Below, in pieces: positions 16,612 to 26,164 of a stretch of 50,436 nucleotides of DNA. Position 1 is the stretch's first letter. The number at the start of each line of letters is the position of its first letter. The stretch is taken from NCBI GenBank assembly GCA_045629045.1, contig JAZQQM010000053.1, positions 1 to 50,436 on the forward strand. Reading direction: 5' to 3'. The notes under the pieces are model-generated. The model searched no databases. It was not told the DNA's origin and saw only the letters and a program-made list of their open reading frames with translations. This stretch comes from JAILLW01 sp045629045 (GTDB lineage: Bacteria > Bacillota > Clostridia > Lachnospirales > Lachnospiraceae). The position numbers were made by a program, and so were the translations under genes.

Positions 16612-17428
16612 AAAAAGACAGGAAGACCCGCCCAAAGGTTCGCCCGCCTGGATGGCGACCTTCTCTGACTTGATGAATCTGTTGCTTTGTTTCTTCGTTC
16701 TTTTGTTCTCCATGTCCACCATGGATGCTCAGAAGTTTGAAATGCTTGCAGCTAGTTTAAGTCAGTCGTTTAGTATATTTAGCGGCGGTGCTACAGCAAT
16801 CGGTGATGGCGTGTTAATTAGTAACGGCGTCAGTCAATTGAATGAATTGGATGAATACATCAACTCTACAGGTAAGGATGCGGATGGTAAAGAACAGCCC
16901 GATGATACTACTGAGTCTGAATCCTTGGAGGAAGCTCTGGAGGAAGTAGACCAGGCGAAACTTGCAGAATCGGAAGAAATGGCTGAGATGATAGAGGAAG
17001 CCTTAAAAGAATCTAATCTTGACCAGGAGGTTGATATTGATTTTACGTCCCAATATGTGGAACTTACCTTAAACGGTGCTTTGCTGTTTGATTCGGGTTC
17101 GGTGGAACTAAAAGAAGAATCTGTGCCTCTTATGATACAGATAGCTAAGATATTGGACAGGTATGCCAGATCCACCGTCGAGATTGAGGGACATACGGAT
17201 AATGTACCCATGAGCGGTGCCAAGTATTCCAATAACGATGAACTTAGTGCGGGACGTGCACTTTCTGTATTCTATTATGTTGAAGAAAATACAGGACTTG
17301 ATATGAGCCTTGTTAAACATTCGGGACGCGGAGAGTACATTCCGATTGCGGATAACTCAACGCCGGAGGGAAGATCCAAGAACAGACGTGTAGAGATTAA
17401 GATATATAATTCGCTTAGTTCATATTAG
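16604..17428 (+). CDS. motB: Flagellar stator protein MotB
   Basis: Peptidoglycan-anchored stator subunit (274 aa). The single membrane helix starts at W-MATFSDLMNLLLCFF; Asp22 in it is the expected ion-carrying residue. The periplasm-facing C-terminus is an OmpA-like peptidoglycan-binding domain (IEGHTDNVPMSG, LSAGRALSVFYYV, GRSKNRRVEIKI). An ATG at 16592 is in frame, but 16604 lies 3 bases after GGAGGAG-AGG and gives a normal MotB N-terminus. Ion type cannot be told from sequence alone. Confidence 0.95.
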   Translation: MAKKRQEDPPKGSPAWMATFSDLMNLLLCFFVLLFSMSTMDAQKFEMLAASLSQSFSIFSGGATAIGDGVLISNGVSQLNELDEYINSTGKDADGKEQPDDTTESESLEEALEEVDQAKLAESEEMAEMIEEALKESNLDQEVDIDFTSQYVELTLNGALLFDSGSVELKEESVPLMIQIAKILDRYARSTVEIEGHTDNVPMSGAKYSNNDELSAGRALSVFYYVEENTGLDMSLVKHSGRGEYIPIADNSTPEGRSKNRRVEIKIYNSLSSY

Positions 17429-17447
17429 GGAAGGACTAATAATTATT

Positions 17448-17987
17448 ATGAAGAAGAATTTTATTTCAATCGGTATTTTGGCATTATTAATTGTAAATCT
17501 TGTGCTTACCGGAATTATGATGTTCAGCGTAATGAGCACCAATAAAAAGACGGCAGCGCTTATAACAGATATAGCTACTGCAATTAATCTGGAACTTGTT
17601 GACAGTACTGCAGTAGAGGGCGGCGAAGAAGCACCTGCAATTACCATGGCAGATATTGCGACGTATACTATTCCGGATATGACAATTCCTCTTAAGAGTG
17701 GATTGAATGCCGATGGAACGCCTGATACGAAAGACCATTATGCTATTATTTCGGTAGCACTTTCGATGAATATTACCAGTGAAGATTATGCCACATACGG
17801 TGCTGATATAGCTAACAAAGCTGATTTGTTAAAGGGTCAGATAAACGAAGTTGTCAGTCAACATACTATTGATGAGGCTAAGGCCGGTACACAACAGATG
17901 TGTGATGAGATTTTAGCAAGAATTCAACAGTTATACAATTCGGATTTTATATTTGATGTAACCTTTAGTAGCTCACTGTTCCAGTAA
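17448..17987 (+). CDS. fliL: Flagellar basal body-associated protein FliL
   Basis: Single-pass membrane protein (179 aa) that rings and activates the stator. One transmembrane helix spans about residues 7-27 (ILALLIVNLVLTGIMMF), followed by an extracytoplasmic FliL domain with ISVALSMNITSEDY and a C-terminal VTFSSSLFQ end. Similarity is weak except for topology, so position between motB and fliM carries much weight. Confidence 0.85.
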   Translation: MKKNFISIGILALLIVNLVLTGIMMFSVMSTNKKTAALITDIATAINLELVDSTAVEGGEEAPAITMADIATYTIPDMTIPLKSGLNADGTPDTKDHYAIISVALSMNITSEDYATYGADIANKADLLKGQINEVVSQHTIDEAKAGTQQMCDEILARIQQLYNSDFIFDVTFSSSLFQ

Positions 17988-18024
17988 GAGGAACTAATCT
18001 ATGAGCTAGGGGAGGTGAGAATTC

Positions 18025-19005
18025 GTGGGCGAGGTACTGTCCCAAAGTGAAATTGATAACCTGCTGGCAGCGTTAACTACCGGTGAGTTGGATATGGATC
18101 AGATGCAGGAGTCAAACGACAAGCAGGTTAAAGATTATGACTTTAAGAGGCCTGCGAAGTTCTCCAAAGAGCATCTACGTACACTTGAAATTATATACGA
18201 GCATTACGGCAGACTGATTTCGACGAATCTACCGCTTTACCTTCGTAAGTCGGTGCAAACCACGGTAGCTTCTTCCGAAACAGTAACATTCTCAGAGTTT
18301 TCGAATGCGCTTAGTAACCCCGTTATTTTAGGAATAATAGACTTTAAACCTTTAAACGGAAATGTTATTATAGAATTGTCGCCGAACTTAGGTTTTGCAA
18401 TGATTGACAGAATGCTTGGCGGCGCAGGAGAACCTCTCGAAAAGAACAGAGATTTTTCTGAGATAGAGATGACAATCATAACAAAGCTCATGATTGTATG
18501 CATGCAGCTTATGAAGGAACCCTGGAAGAACGTTGTGGAGATTAATCCTATTATGGAACGTATCGAAACAAATGCACAGTTCGCACAGGTTATCGCTCCT
18601 TCCGATATGATAGCGATTGTCACAATGAATATTCGAATCGGTGAGACCGAGGGATTCATGAATGTCTGTCTTCCTTACTTCACATTAGAGGAAGTTATGG
18701 ATAAGCTGAATACCAAGTATTGGTTCTCAACCATGCAAAAGGATGACACATCCGATTACCATGACCATATCGAATCATTAATTAAGAGAGTCGATGCACC
18801 GGTCAAAGCAGTTCTTGGTAAATCCGTTGTTTCCGTCAACGAGTTCTTGGGCTTGCAGGTTGGAGATGTTATTAGATTAGATTCTTCGGTAGAATCGGAG
18901 ATGAACATTTTTGTTGGAGATATACGTAAGTTCACAGCCTTACCCGGGTCCAGCAAAGATAAATATGCTGTACGGTTAACGTCAGTAATAAGAGAGGGGG
19001 AGTAA
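18025..19005 (+). CDS. fliM: Flagellar motor switch protein FliM
   Basis: C-ring switch subunit (326 aa). The N-terminal LSQSEIDNLLAAL peptide is the CheY-P docking motif. The middle domain has the GGxG loop (MLGGAGEP) used for FliG binding, and the C-terminus is the SpoA-like domain (VLGKSVVSVNEFLGLQVGDVIRLD). The start is GTG 18025 behind GGGGAGGTGAG. fliY begins 3 bp after its stop. Confidence 0.96.
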   Translation: MGEVLSQSEIDNLLAALTTGELDMDQMQESNDKQVKDYDFKRPAKFSKEHLRTLEIIYEHYGRLISTNLPLYLRKSVQTTVASSETVTFSEFSNALSNPVILGIIDFKPLNGNVIIELSPNLGFAMIDRMLGGAGEPLEKNRDFSEIEMTIITKLMIVCMQLMKEPWKNVVEINPIMERIETNAQFAQVIAPSDMIAIVTMNIRIGETEGFMNVCLPYFTLEEVMDKLNTKYWFSTMQKDDTSDYHDHIESLIKRVDAPVKAVLGKSVVSVNEFLGLQVGDVIRLDSSVESEMNIFVGDIRKFTALPGSSKDKYAVRLTSVIREGE

Positions 19006-19008
19006 GGC

Positions 19009-20271
19009 ATGGACGGAATGTTATCACAAGATGAAATAAATGCACTACTTTCCGGTATGGACCTGTCCGGAGGGGATGCTCCGGCTGCGGAGGAAGCACC
19101 GGCTGCTGAAGCACCGGCCGCTGATGCACCGATTCTTACGGGATCAACCGATCCGGGGGAAGTCGATGAAACAGCTCTTACTATGGAAGAAAGAGATGCT
19201 GTAGGCGAGATTGCCAACATCAGTATGGGTTCTTCGGCAACGACACTGTATTCCCTTGTTAACCGTAAGGTTAATATTTCAACTCCCGTAGTTGAACTTG
19301 CAAACTGGAAGACGGTAATTCAGGATTACCAAAGACCTTGTGTTTTTATTCAAATTAAATATACAGTTGGATTGGACGGCTCTAACATCATGGTTCTTAA
19401 GGAACATGATGTAAAGGTTATAACAGACCTTATGATGGGTGGCGACGGTACCAACACAGACGGTGAATTGGGAGAACTTCACTTAAGCGCCATATCAGAG
19501 GCGATGAATCAGATGATGGGTTCTTCTGCAACATCATTATCAACGATGCTTGGTAAGATGATTGATATTTCACCCCCGGAGGCTTCACTGGTTGATTTAA
19601 CAGAGACCATGGACGCCGAAGCGATTGCACCTTTCTTGGCAGGTACTTTTGCAAAGATTTCATTCAGAATGCAGATTGATGACTTGGTTGATTCAACCAT
19701 TATTCAGTTGTATCCGATTGATTTTGCAAAAGATTTATATAATACCTTTTCCGGTGGCGGAGAAGAACCTGAGCCCGAACCGGCTCCGGCCCCGGCACCA
19801 GAACCTGCACCATATGTTCCGCCTACTTCGGAACCATCACCTGCTCCGGCACCTGCCGCTGCAGCCCCCCCTCCGATGGATCCGTATGCCGGCGCTCCGC
19901 AGATGGCTATGCCGCAGATGCCTATGGGTTACCCCCCACAAATGGGTTATCCGCCTATGGGATATCCGCAGCCTAACATGAACATCCAGCCGGCGCAGTT
20001 CCAGAGTTTCCAACCGGATTACTCTACACTGCCGGGGGCAGAGAACATTGGAATTATCAAGGACGTACCGCTTGAGGTTACGGTAGAGCTTGGCAGAACT
20101 CATAAGTCTATCGCGGAAATCCTTGATTTTACACCGGGTACAATCATAGAACTTGATAAAATAGCCGGTGAGCCCATTGATGTATTGGTTAACGGTAAAT
20201 TCGTAGCCAAGGGCGAAGTTGTTGTTATTGAAGAAAGTTTTGGTATTCGTGTAACCGAAATTATTAATTAA
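19009..20271 (+). CDS. fliY: Flagellar motor switch phosphatase FliY (FliN-containing)
   Basis: Three-part switch protein (420 aa). An N-terminal LSQDEINALLSGM peptide resembles the FliM CheY-P docking motif. A CheC-like domain (about 55-245) carries two phosphatase-type E-x-x-N sites (GEIANISMG and SEAMNQMMG). A long Pro/Ala/Met/Gln-rich linker (about 248-335) leads to a C-terminal FliN/SpoA domain (VPLEVTVELGRTHKSIAEIL...GEVVVIEESFGIRV). It dephosphorylates CheY-P at the motor and builds the C-ring in Firmicutes. The linker is unusually long and proline-rich. Confidence 0.95.
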   Translation: MDGMLSQDEINALLSGMDLSGGDAPAAEEAPAAEAPAADAPILTGSTDPGEVDETALTMEERDAVGEIANISMGSSATTLYSLVNRKVNISTPVVELANWKTVIQDYQRPCVFIQIKYTVGLDGSNIMVLKEHDVKVITDLMMGGDGTNTDGELGELHLSAISEAMNQMMGSSATSLSTMLGKMIDISPPEASLVDLTETMDAEAIAPFLAGTFAKISFRMQIDDLVDSTIIQLYPIDFAKDLYNTFSGGGEEPEPEPAPAPAPEPAPYVPPTSEPSPAPAPAAAAPPPMDPYAGAPQMAMPQMPMGYPPQMGYPPMGYPQPNMNIQPAQFQSFQPDYSTLPGAENIGIIKDVPLEVTVELGRTHKSIAEILDFTPGTIIELDKIAGEPIDVLVNGKFVAKGEVVVIEESFGIRVTEIIN

Positions 20272-20286
20272 AAAGGGAGAATGGAA

Positions 20287-20649
20287 ATGGCAAAGAATAT
20301 TTTAATTGTTGATGATGCAGCATTCATGCGAATGATGATTAAGGATATCCTTAGTAAAAATGGATATAACGTAGTCGGTGAAGCTGAGAATGGTATGAAA
20401 GCATTTGAAAAGTATACTGAGTTACATCCAGATCTTGTTCTTATGGATATTACTATGCCTGAACTTGATGGTATCGGCGCACTTAAGAAAATTAAGGGTT
20501 CAGATCCCAATGCATTGATTATTATGTGTTCTGCTATGGGACAGCAGGCGATGGTTATCGAGTCAATTCAGGCCGGCGCCAAGGACTTTATCGTTAAACC
20601 TTTCCAGGCTGACAGAGTATTAGAAGCAGTTAAGAAGGTAGTCGGATAA
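20287..20649 (+). CDS. cheY: Chemotaxis response regulator CheY
   Basis: Single receiver domain (120 aa). Phospho-acceptor Asp lies in DLVLMDITMPELDG; the acidic pair is in ILIVDDAAFMR; the conserved Ser/Lys are in IIMCSAMGQ and KDFIVKPF. There is no output domain, so it acts directly on FliM/FliY. An ATG at 20281 abuts the GGGAGA ribosome site too closely; 20287 gives normal spacing and the usual MAKNILIVDDA start. Confidence 0.95.
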   Translation: MAKNILIVDDAAFMRMMIKDILSKNGYNVVGEAENGMKAFEKYTELHPDLVLMDITMPELDGIGALKKIKGSDPNALIIMCSAMGQQAMVIESIQAGAKDFIVKPFQADRVLEAVKKVVG

Positions 20650-20669
20650 ATGAATAAGGTAATCTTTAA

Positions 20670-21038
20670 ATGATACTTGTTTCATACACCAAAACAGACA
20701 GCGTAGTTCAGTTCCTGACTCTGCTTATTATCTTTGCCTTTGTTATCGCAATTACGTATTTTACGGTAAGGTGGATTTCAAGGGTTCAGCAGGGGCAGTC
20801 CAAATGCTCCAATATAGAGATTATTGAGACTAAGAGGATAACTAATAATAAGTATCTTCAGATAGTAAGAGCCGGGGACAAATATATGCTTATCGGAATC
20901 GGCAAGGATGAGATAAGTATGATTACCGAACTAAATGAGGATGAATTGATTACGGCTTCCGCAGAATCTGCGGCTAACGTAAACTTCAAGGATGTCCTAG
21001 CAAAAGTCAAAAACCTAAACAAGAAAAACGAGGATTAG
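20670..21038 (+). CDS. fliO: Flagellar biosynthetic protein FliO/FliZ
   Basis: Small membrane protein (122 aa) that helps FliP assemble in the export gate. One transmembrane helix spans residues 15-37 (LTLLIIFAFVIAITYFTV), followed by the short FliO domain (IEIIETKRITNNKYLQIVRAGDKYMLIGIGKDEI). It sits between cheY and fliP as in Bacillus (fliZ). Sequence conservation in this family is low; topology plus place support the call. Confidence 0.88.
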   Translation: MILVSYTKTDSVVQFLTLLIIFAFVIAITYFTVRWISRVQQGQSKCSNIEIIETKRITNNKYLQIVRAGDKYMLIGIGKDEISMITELNEDELITASAESAANVNFKDVLAKVKNLNKKNED

Positions 21039-21047
21039 GTTTTCCAA

Positions 21048-21899
21048 ATGAAAAAGATATTGAAGATAATATGCCTACTGGTAACGGTGGGCATGTTGTG
21101 TATATTGACTTCTGTTTCGGCAAGCGCAACTACATTTACGGACTCAAATATGACGGGTGACACAACCACCAGAACCAATATAGAAGAGCCCGGCGCATCT
21201 GAAAGCCAGGAAGATCTTAGTCAACTTAATATCGCTAACAGCATCACTATTTCAACTGAAGGAGATAATGGTTCTGTTAACGGCACACTTCGAATTCTGA
21301 TTACGCTTACATTGATAGCAATAGCACCTATTTTGCTGATCATGTTAACGAGCTATACCAGAATTATTATCGTACTTCATTTTACCCGTGCAGCTTTAAG
21401 TACCCAAACGGCACCTCCCAATCAGGTGTTGATTGGGCTTGCTTTGTTTTTGACATTCTTTGTTATGCGCCCCACATTGGGACAAATATATACAGAAGCA
21501 ATTGTTCCTTTTGATAAAGGTCAAATAACTCAGGAAGAATTCTTTGATACGGCTATAGAACCCCTAAGAGAGTTTATGTATGGACAGACTCAGACAAAGG
21601 ATGTTCGTATGTTCCTTGAAATAAGCGGTGATGAATGGGATCAGACACTGGAGGGAATTCCGACCGAGGTGCTGGTACCGAGTTTTGTGGTAAGCGAGCT
21701 GCGAACAGCGTTTATTATAGGATTTTTGATTTATATTCCGTTTATTGTAATTGATATGGTAGTAGCTTCATCACTTATGAGTATGGGTATGATGATGTTA
21801 CCGCCAACTACAATTTCAATGCCGTTTAAGGTTCTGTTATTTGTATTGGCAGACGGATGGAATTTGATTATTGGAAGTCTGGTAAAGACATTTTACTAG
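21048..21899 (+). CDS. fliP: Flagellar export gate protein FliP
   Basis: Core export-gate membrane protein (283 aa). A cleavable signal-like N-terminus (1-27) precedes the family domain: LLIMLTSYTRIIIVLHFTR, TAPPNQVLIGLALFLTFFVM and the C-terminal VSELRTAFIIGFLIYIPFIVIDMVVAS...MGMMMLPPTTISMPFK. Full length. fliQ follows after 19 bp. Confidence 0.97.
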   Translation: MKKILKIICLLVTVGMLCILTSVSASATTFTDSNMTGDTTTRTNIEEPGASESQEDLSQLNIANSITISTEGDNGSVNGTLRILITLTLIAIAPILLIMLTSYTRIIIVLHFTRAALSTQTAPPNQVLIGLALFLTFFVMRPTLGQIYTEAIVPFDKGQITQEEFFDTAIEPLREFMYGQTQTKDVRMFLEISGDEWDQTLEGIPTEVLVPSFVVSELRTAFIIGFLIYIPFIVIDMVVASSLMSMGMMMLPPTTISMPFKVLLFVLADGWNLIIGSLVKTFY

Positions 21900-21918
21900 T
21901 AACTTGTGGAGCATTTAG

Positions 21919-22188
21919 ATGAATATTGATACAGTTACTTCAATTGCATCGGAAACTTTATTTTTGGTAATTAAGACAGCGGCACCGGTACTTCTTGTAT
22001 CCCTTGTTGTCGGTCTTATTGTAAGTATTTTCCAGACGGTTACATCTATTCAGGAACAGACACTTACCTTTGTTCCTAAGGTTGTTGCTATATTTTTGAC
22101 CTTGATAGTGTTGGGACACTGGATGCTTAATAATATGTCGGGCTTTATGGAAAGTCTGTGGTCAGATTTTTCCGTATACATTAAATAG
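21919..22188 (+). CDS. fliQ: Flagellar export gate protein FliQ
   Basis: Two-helix export-gate subunit (89 aa), with transmembrane segments at about 15-37 and 55-72. The family loop SIFQTVTSIQEQTLTFVPK joins them. Length and neighbours (fliP, fliR) are standard; fliR starts 5 bp downstream. Confidence 0.96.
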   Translation: MNIDTVTSIASETLFLVIKTAAPVLLVSLVVGLIVSIFQTVTSIQEQTLTFVPKVVAIFLTLIVLGHWMLNNMSGFMESLWSDFSVYIK

Positions 22189-22193
22189 CGGTT

Positions 22194-22973
22194 ATGTTAG
22201 ATTACGGATTTACTTTTCAGGATTTAGAATTATTCCTACTTGTTTTGGTAAGAGTGGCCAGTTTTATGTTTGTTGCGCCATTTTTTAGTATGTCTAACAC
22301 TCCGCGAATGGTAAAAATCGGACTTAGCCTTTTTATTACGATTTTGTTATTTAAGGTAATACCTCATGATAACGTATCCTATGATACTCTGATTCAGTTT
22401 TCGGGTCTTGTACTTAAGGAGGTTATTACCGGATTGATCATAGGTCTTGGTGCTAATTTATGTACCATGATTGTTAATTTCGCAGGACATATTGCTGATA
22501 TGGAGATGGGTCTTTCAATGATCAGCTTAATCGATCCTGCCACGAAAGAGAATACTACTATCACAGGAGTTTATTATAATTATTCCATAATTCTTATGCT
22601 TCTTATTTCGGGAATGCACAGATATCTTATACAGGCTCTTGCTGAAACATATACACTTATTCCGATTAACGGTCAGATATTTCATGCCAACAGACTTCTT
22701 GATGGAATGATTGAATTTATGGGAGAATATATTCTGATAGGCTTTAGAATTTGTCTTCCGATTTTTGTCACAATGATTATTCTGAATGCAGTTCTTGGAA
22801 TTTTGGCCAAGGTATCGCCGCAGCTTAATATGTTTGCTGTAGGTATACAAATCAAGGTTCTGACGGGACTTAGTATTTTGTTCGTTTCGGCCGTGATGCT
22901 TCCGGATGCATCTGCGATTATTTATACGCAGATGAAGCATATGGTGGTAACGATGGTTGAGGCCTTATCTTAG
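22194..22973 (+). CDS. fliR: Flagellar export gate protein FliR
   Basis: Multi-pass export-gate subunit (259 aa) with six predicted helices. Characteristic stretches are VRVASFMFVAPFFS, FSGLVLKEVITGLIIGLGANL and ILNAVLGILAKVSPQLNMFAVGIQIKVLTG. The gene follows fliQ almost directly and precedes flhB by 12 bp. Separate from flhB, unlike some clostridia where the two are fused. Confidence 0.96.
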   Translation: MLDYGFTFQDLELFLLVLVRVASFMFVAPFFSMSNTPRMVKIGLSLFITILLFKVIPHDNVSYDTLIQFSGLVLKEVITGLIIGLGANLCTMIVNFAGHIADMEMGLSMISLIDPATKENTTITGVYYNYSIILMLLISGMHRYLIQALAETYTLIPINGQIFHANRLLDGMIEFMGEYILIGFRICLPIFVTMIILNAVLGILAKVSPQLNMFAVGIQIKVLTGLSILFVSAVMLPDASAIIYTQMKHMVVTMVEALS

Positions 22974-22985
22974 GAGGAAGGTTGC

Positions 22986-24098
22986 ATGTTATTGGAGTAT
23001 AACCTACAATTTTTCGCCAAGGACGGACCGGGCGGAGAAAAAACAGAACAACCTACTGCCAAGAGATTGGATGATTCCCGTAAGGACGGTAAAGTCGCCA
23101 AAAGTAAGGAAGTCGCTAATGCCGCAGGCATTTTGTCGATGTTTCTTATTATAAAAATATATTTGGGAACTCTGGGTACGGATTTTATTGGTTTGTTTGA
23201 AATAATGTACGGACAGATTCCAGCAACAATACAGGAATATAACGGAAATATTCCTATAGCGTCTGTTTTATTTATTATCAGACAGGCGATGATACGAACA
23301 CTGCTTATGCTGCTTCCCTTTTTTATAGTGGCATTTGTGGTGGCTTTTGTGTGTGATGTGGTCCAGGTAAAATGGAAACCAACCACAAAACCGCTTAAGC
23401 CCAAATTCAGTAAACTTAATCCTGTAAGCGGATTTAAAAGGATTTTTTCGGCATCTTCCCTGGTGGAATTGCTTAAAGCGCTACTTAAACTGGGACTTGT
23501 AGGGTACATGGTTTATTCGTATCTCAAGGGCCAAATCAATCAGATATTTTTGCTTTATGATATGACGGTAAAGCAGGCAGTCGGTTTGGTGGGAGAGATA
23601 ATAGTTGATTTAGGTATTCGTGTAGCTGCGGCATATATAGCTATTGCAGCCCTTGATTATGCTTATCAAAAGTGGAAATACAAAGATGATTTGAAAATGA
23701 CTAAGCAGGAAGTCAAGGATGAATATAAAGAGCAGGAAGGTGACCCACAGGTTAAGAGCAAACAGAAACAGAAGATGAGAGAGGCTTCCATGCGTCGTAT
23801 GATGCAGGAACTTCCCACGGCGGATGTGGTTATCACAAATCCTACTCACTATGCTGTAGCCATAAGATATCGAAGAGATGAAGACGATGCTCCTATTGTT
23901 ATAGCAAAGGGTGCTGATTATCTGGCACAAAAGATAAAAGAGGTTGCCAAAGCAAACGATATTTACATTACCGAGGACAAGCCGTTGGCTCGTATGCTTT
24001 ATGCCAATGTGGAAATCGGACAGATGATACCTCCGGAGCTGTATGAAGCAGTTGCCAATGTACTGGCCTTCGTATATCAGCTTCAAGGAAAAATATAA
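22986..24098 (+). CDS. flhB: Flagellar export gate protein FlhB
   Basis: Export switch protein (370 aa): an N-terminal part (FAKDGPGGEKTEQPTAKRLD), four membrane helices (about 45-210), and a cytoplasmic domain containing the autocleavage motif NPTH at residues 285-288. Self-cleavage after Asn switches specificity from hook to filament. AGGAGGAAGG precedes the ATG. All expected elements are present. Confidence 0.97.
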   Translation: MLLEYNLQFFAKDGPGGEKTEQPTAKRLDDSRKDGKVAKSKEVANAAGILSMFLIIKIYLGTLGTDFIGLFEIMYGQIPATIQEYNGNIPIASVLFIIRQAMIRTLLMLLPFFIVAFVVAFVCDVVQVKWKPTTKPLKPKFSKLNPVSGFKRIFSASSLVELLKALLKLGLVGYMVYSYLKGQINQIFLLYDMTVKQAVGLVGEIIVDLGIRVAAAYIAIAALDYAYQKWKYKDDLKMTKQEVKDEYKEQEGDPQVKSKQKQKMREASMRRMMQELPTADVVITNPTHYAVAIRYRRDEDDAPIVIAKGADYLAQKIKEVAKANDIYITEDKPLARMLYANVEIGQMIPPELYEAVANVLAFVYQLQGKI

Positions 24099-24130
24099 TT
24101 ATTTACTAAATAGACAAGAAAGGAGAGAAC

Positions 24131-26164
24131 ATGAAAAAGGCCGATGCTGCCGTAGCTGCATATGTAGTTGCCGCATTTGTTATGATGATTGTTAATATTC
24201 CGGCCGGATTTTTGGATGTGTTACTTGCATGTAATATTGCGGTAGCATTTACCATTTTATTTGTTTCCATGTTCTCAAGCGAGGTCTTAGACCTGTCTTT
24301 CTATCCGACAATTCTGTTGTTCACAACCATATTCAGAATTGCTCTTAATATTTCGTCTACCAAGCTAATCTTAAGGACCGGTGATCCCGGTAAGGTTGTT
24401 GCCACATTCGGAAGTTATGTAGGCGGCGGAGATTTGATTATCGGTTCCATTGTATTTATTATTTTGATTATCGTGCAGTTTATGGTAATCAATAAAGGTT
24501 CTGAAAGAGTTGCTGAAGTAACCGCAAGATTCACTCTTGATGCCATGCCCGGTAAACAGATGGCTATAGATGCCGACTTAAATACCGGAGCAATTGATGA
24601 TGCAGAGGCTAAAAGACGCCGTGATAAGATTCAGGAAGAATCTTCCTTCTTCGGTTCCATGGATGGTGCCGTTAAGTACGTTAAGGGAGATGCAACAGCA
24701 GGACTTATTATTACTGCCGTTAACGTAATAGGTGGTATTGCAATGGGCATGCTGCGTATGAATCTTGATTTCAGTACAGCTTTAAATAAGTATGTAATTC
24801 TTACCATAGGTGACGGATTGGTATCTCAGATTCCTTCGTTGCTTATATCTTTGTCCACAGGTATTTTGGTTACCAAAGGTTCAAAGGATGCCGACTTTGG
24901 TACAGTGCTTGTTAAACAGCTTTTCGGAATTCCGAAGGCATTGTATCTGGTTGGTACAATTCTTTGCCTTTTAGGTATTATTACACCGCTTCCTACAATA
25001 ATATTCCTGGCACTTGGCCTTATATTTATAGTGGTAGGCCGTACCGTTGCAGGTACAATTGAGACTGCAAAGATAGAATCTGCCGTGTCGGAAGAAGAAG
25101 TGGCGGCAGAAGAAATCCGAGCGCCGGAAAATGTCAACTCGTTACTTCAGGTTGATCCCATTGAACTTGAATTCGGTTATGGAATCATCCCTCTTGCGGA
25201 TGTTAATCAGGGAGGCGATTTGCTTGACAGAGTTGTTATGATTCGTAGACAGGTTGCGTTGGAATTAGGTACGGTTGTTCCTATAATAAGACTTAGGGAC
25301 AATATTCAGCTTAATCCCAATCAATATATAATTAAGATAAAAGGTATACAGGTTTCTGAAGGTGAAATCCTGTTTGACCATTATATGGCCATGAATCCGG
25401 GATATGTGGAAGAGGAAATTATGGGTATTCCCACTTTTGAACCTTCTTTCCATTTGCCGGCAACATGGATTACGGAAAGCCAGAGAGAACGTGCGGAATC
25501 GTTGGGATATACGGTTGTAGATCCGCCTTCGATTATTGCCACTCATTTGACGGAAATTATAAGACAGCATATTTCCGAATTGCTTACGAGACAGGATGTT
25601 CAGAATCTTATTAATAATCTTAAGGAAACAAATCCTTCACTTGTAGAGGAACTTGTGCCCAAACTTCTTGGTCTTGGCGAAGTACAGAAAGTTTTGCAGA
25701 ATCTTCTTAGAGAAGGCATTTCCATAAGAGATTTGCTTACCATATTTGAAACTCTGGCAGATTATGCCACAACCACAAGAGATACGGATATTTTGACGGA
25801 ATATGTAAGACAGTCCCTTAAGAGAGCAATTTCGGGCAAGTTCTTCCCTCAGAATGAAACAACTTCCGTTGTGACTCTTGATCCTAAGGTGGAGCAGGAT
25901 ATTATGGCCTCTGTTAAGCAGACGGAAACGGGTGCATATATTAATCTTGATCCCGAAAAGACCAAGGCAATTATGAATTCCGTTGAGACGGAAGTTCAGA
26001 AATTAGAAAATTTGGGAAAGAATCCCATAATAATTACATCGCCGATTGTCAGAATGTATTTTAAGAGATTAACGGAAGACTACTTTAAAGATTTGATAGT
26101 TGTATCGTATAATGAAATAGAGTCAAATATTGAATTACAATCGGTAGGCATGGTGAGCGCATGA
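24131..26164 (+). CDS. flhA: Flagellar export gate protein FlhA
   Basis: Export-gate nonamer subunit (677 aa). Eight membrane helices occupy the first ~310 residues; the FHIPEP loop region is seen in GSERVAEVTARFTLDAMPGKQMAID and RRDKIQEESSFFGSMDGAVK. The large cytoplasmic domain binds chaperone-substrate pairs. GGAGAG precedes the ATG. The stop overlaps the flhF start (ATGA). Confidence 0.97.
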   Translation: MKKADAAVAAYVVAAFVMMIVNIPAGFLDVLLACNIAVAFTILFVSMFSSEVLDLSFYPTILLFTTIFRIALNISSTKLILRTGDPGKVVATFGSYVGGGDLIIGSIVFIILIIVQFMVINKGSERVAEVTARFTLDAMPGKQMAIDADLNTGAIDDAEAKRRRDKIQEESSFFGSMDGAVKYVKGDATAGLIITAVNVIGGIAMGMLRMNLDFSTALNKYVILTIGDGLVSQIPSLLISLSTGILVTKGSKDADFGTVLVKQLFGIPKALYLVGTILCLLGIITPLPTIIFLALGLIFIVVGRTVAGTIETAKIESAVSEEEVAAEEIRAPENVNSLLQVDPIELEFGYGIIPLADVNQGGDLLDRVVMIRRQVALELGTVVPIIRLRDNIQLNPNQYIIKIKGIQVSEGEILFDHYMAMNPGYVEEEIMGIPTFEPSFHLPATWITESQRERAESLGYTVVDPPSIIATHLTEIIRQHISELLTRQDVQNLINNLKETNPSLVEELVPKLLGLGEVQKVLQNLLREGISIRDLLTIFETLADYATTTRDTDILTEYVRQSLKRAISGKFFPQNETTSVVTLDPKVEQDIMASVKQTETGAYINLDPEKTKAIMNSVETEVQKLENLGKNPIIITSPIVRMYFKRLTEDYFKDLIVVSYNEIESNIELQSVGMVSA

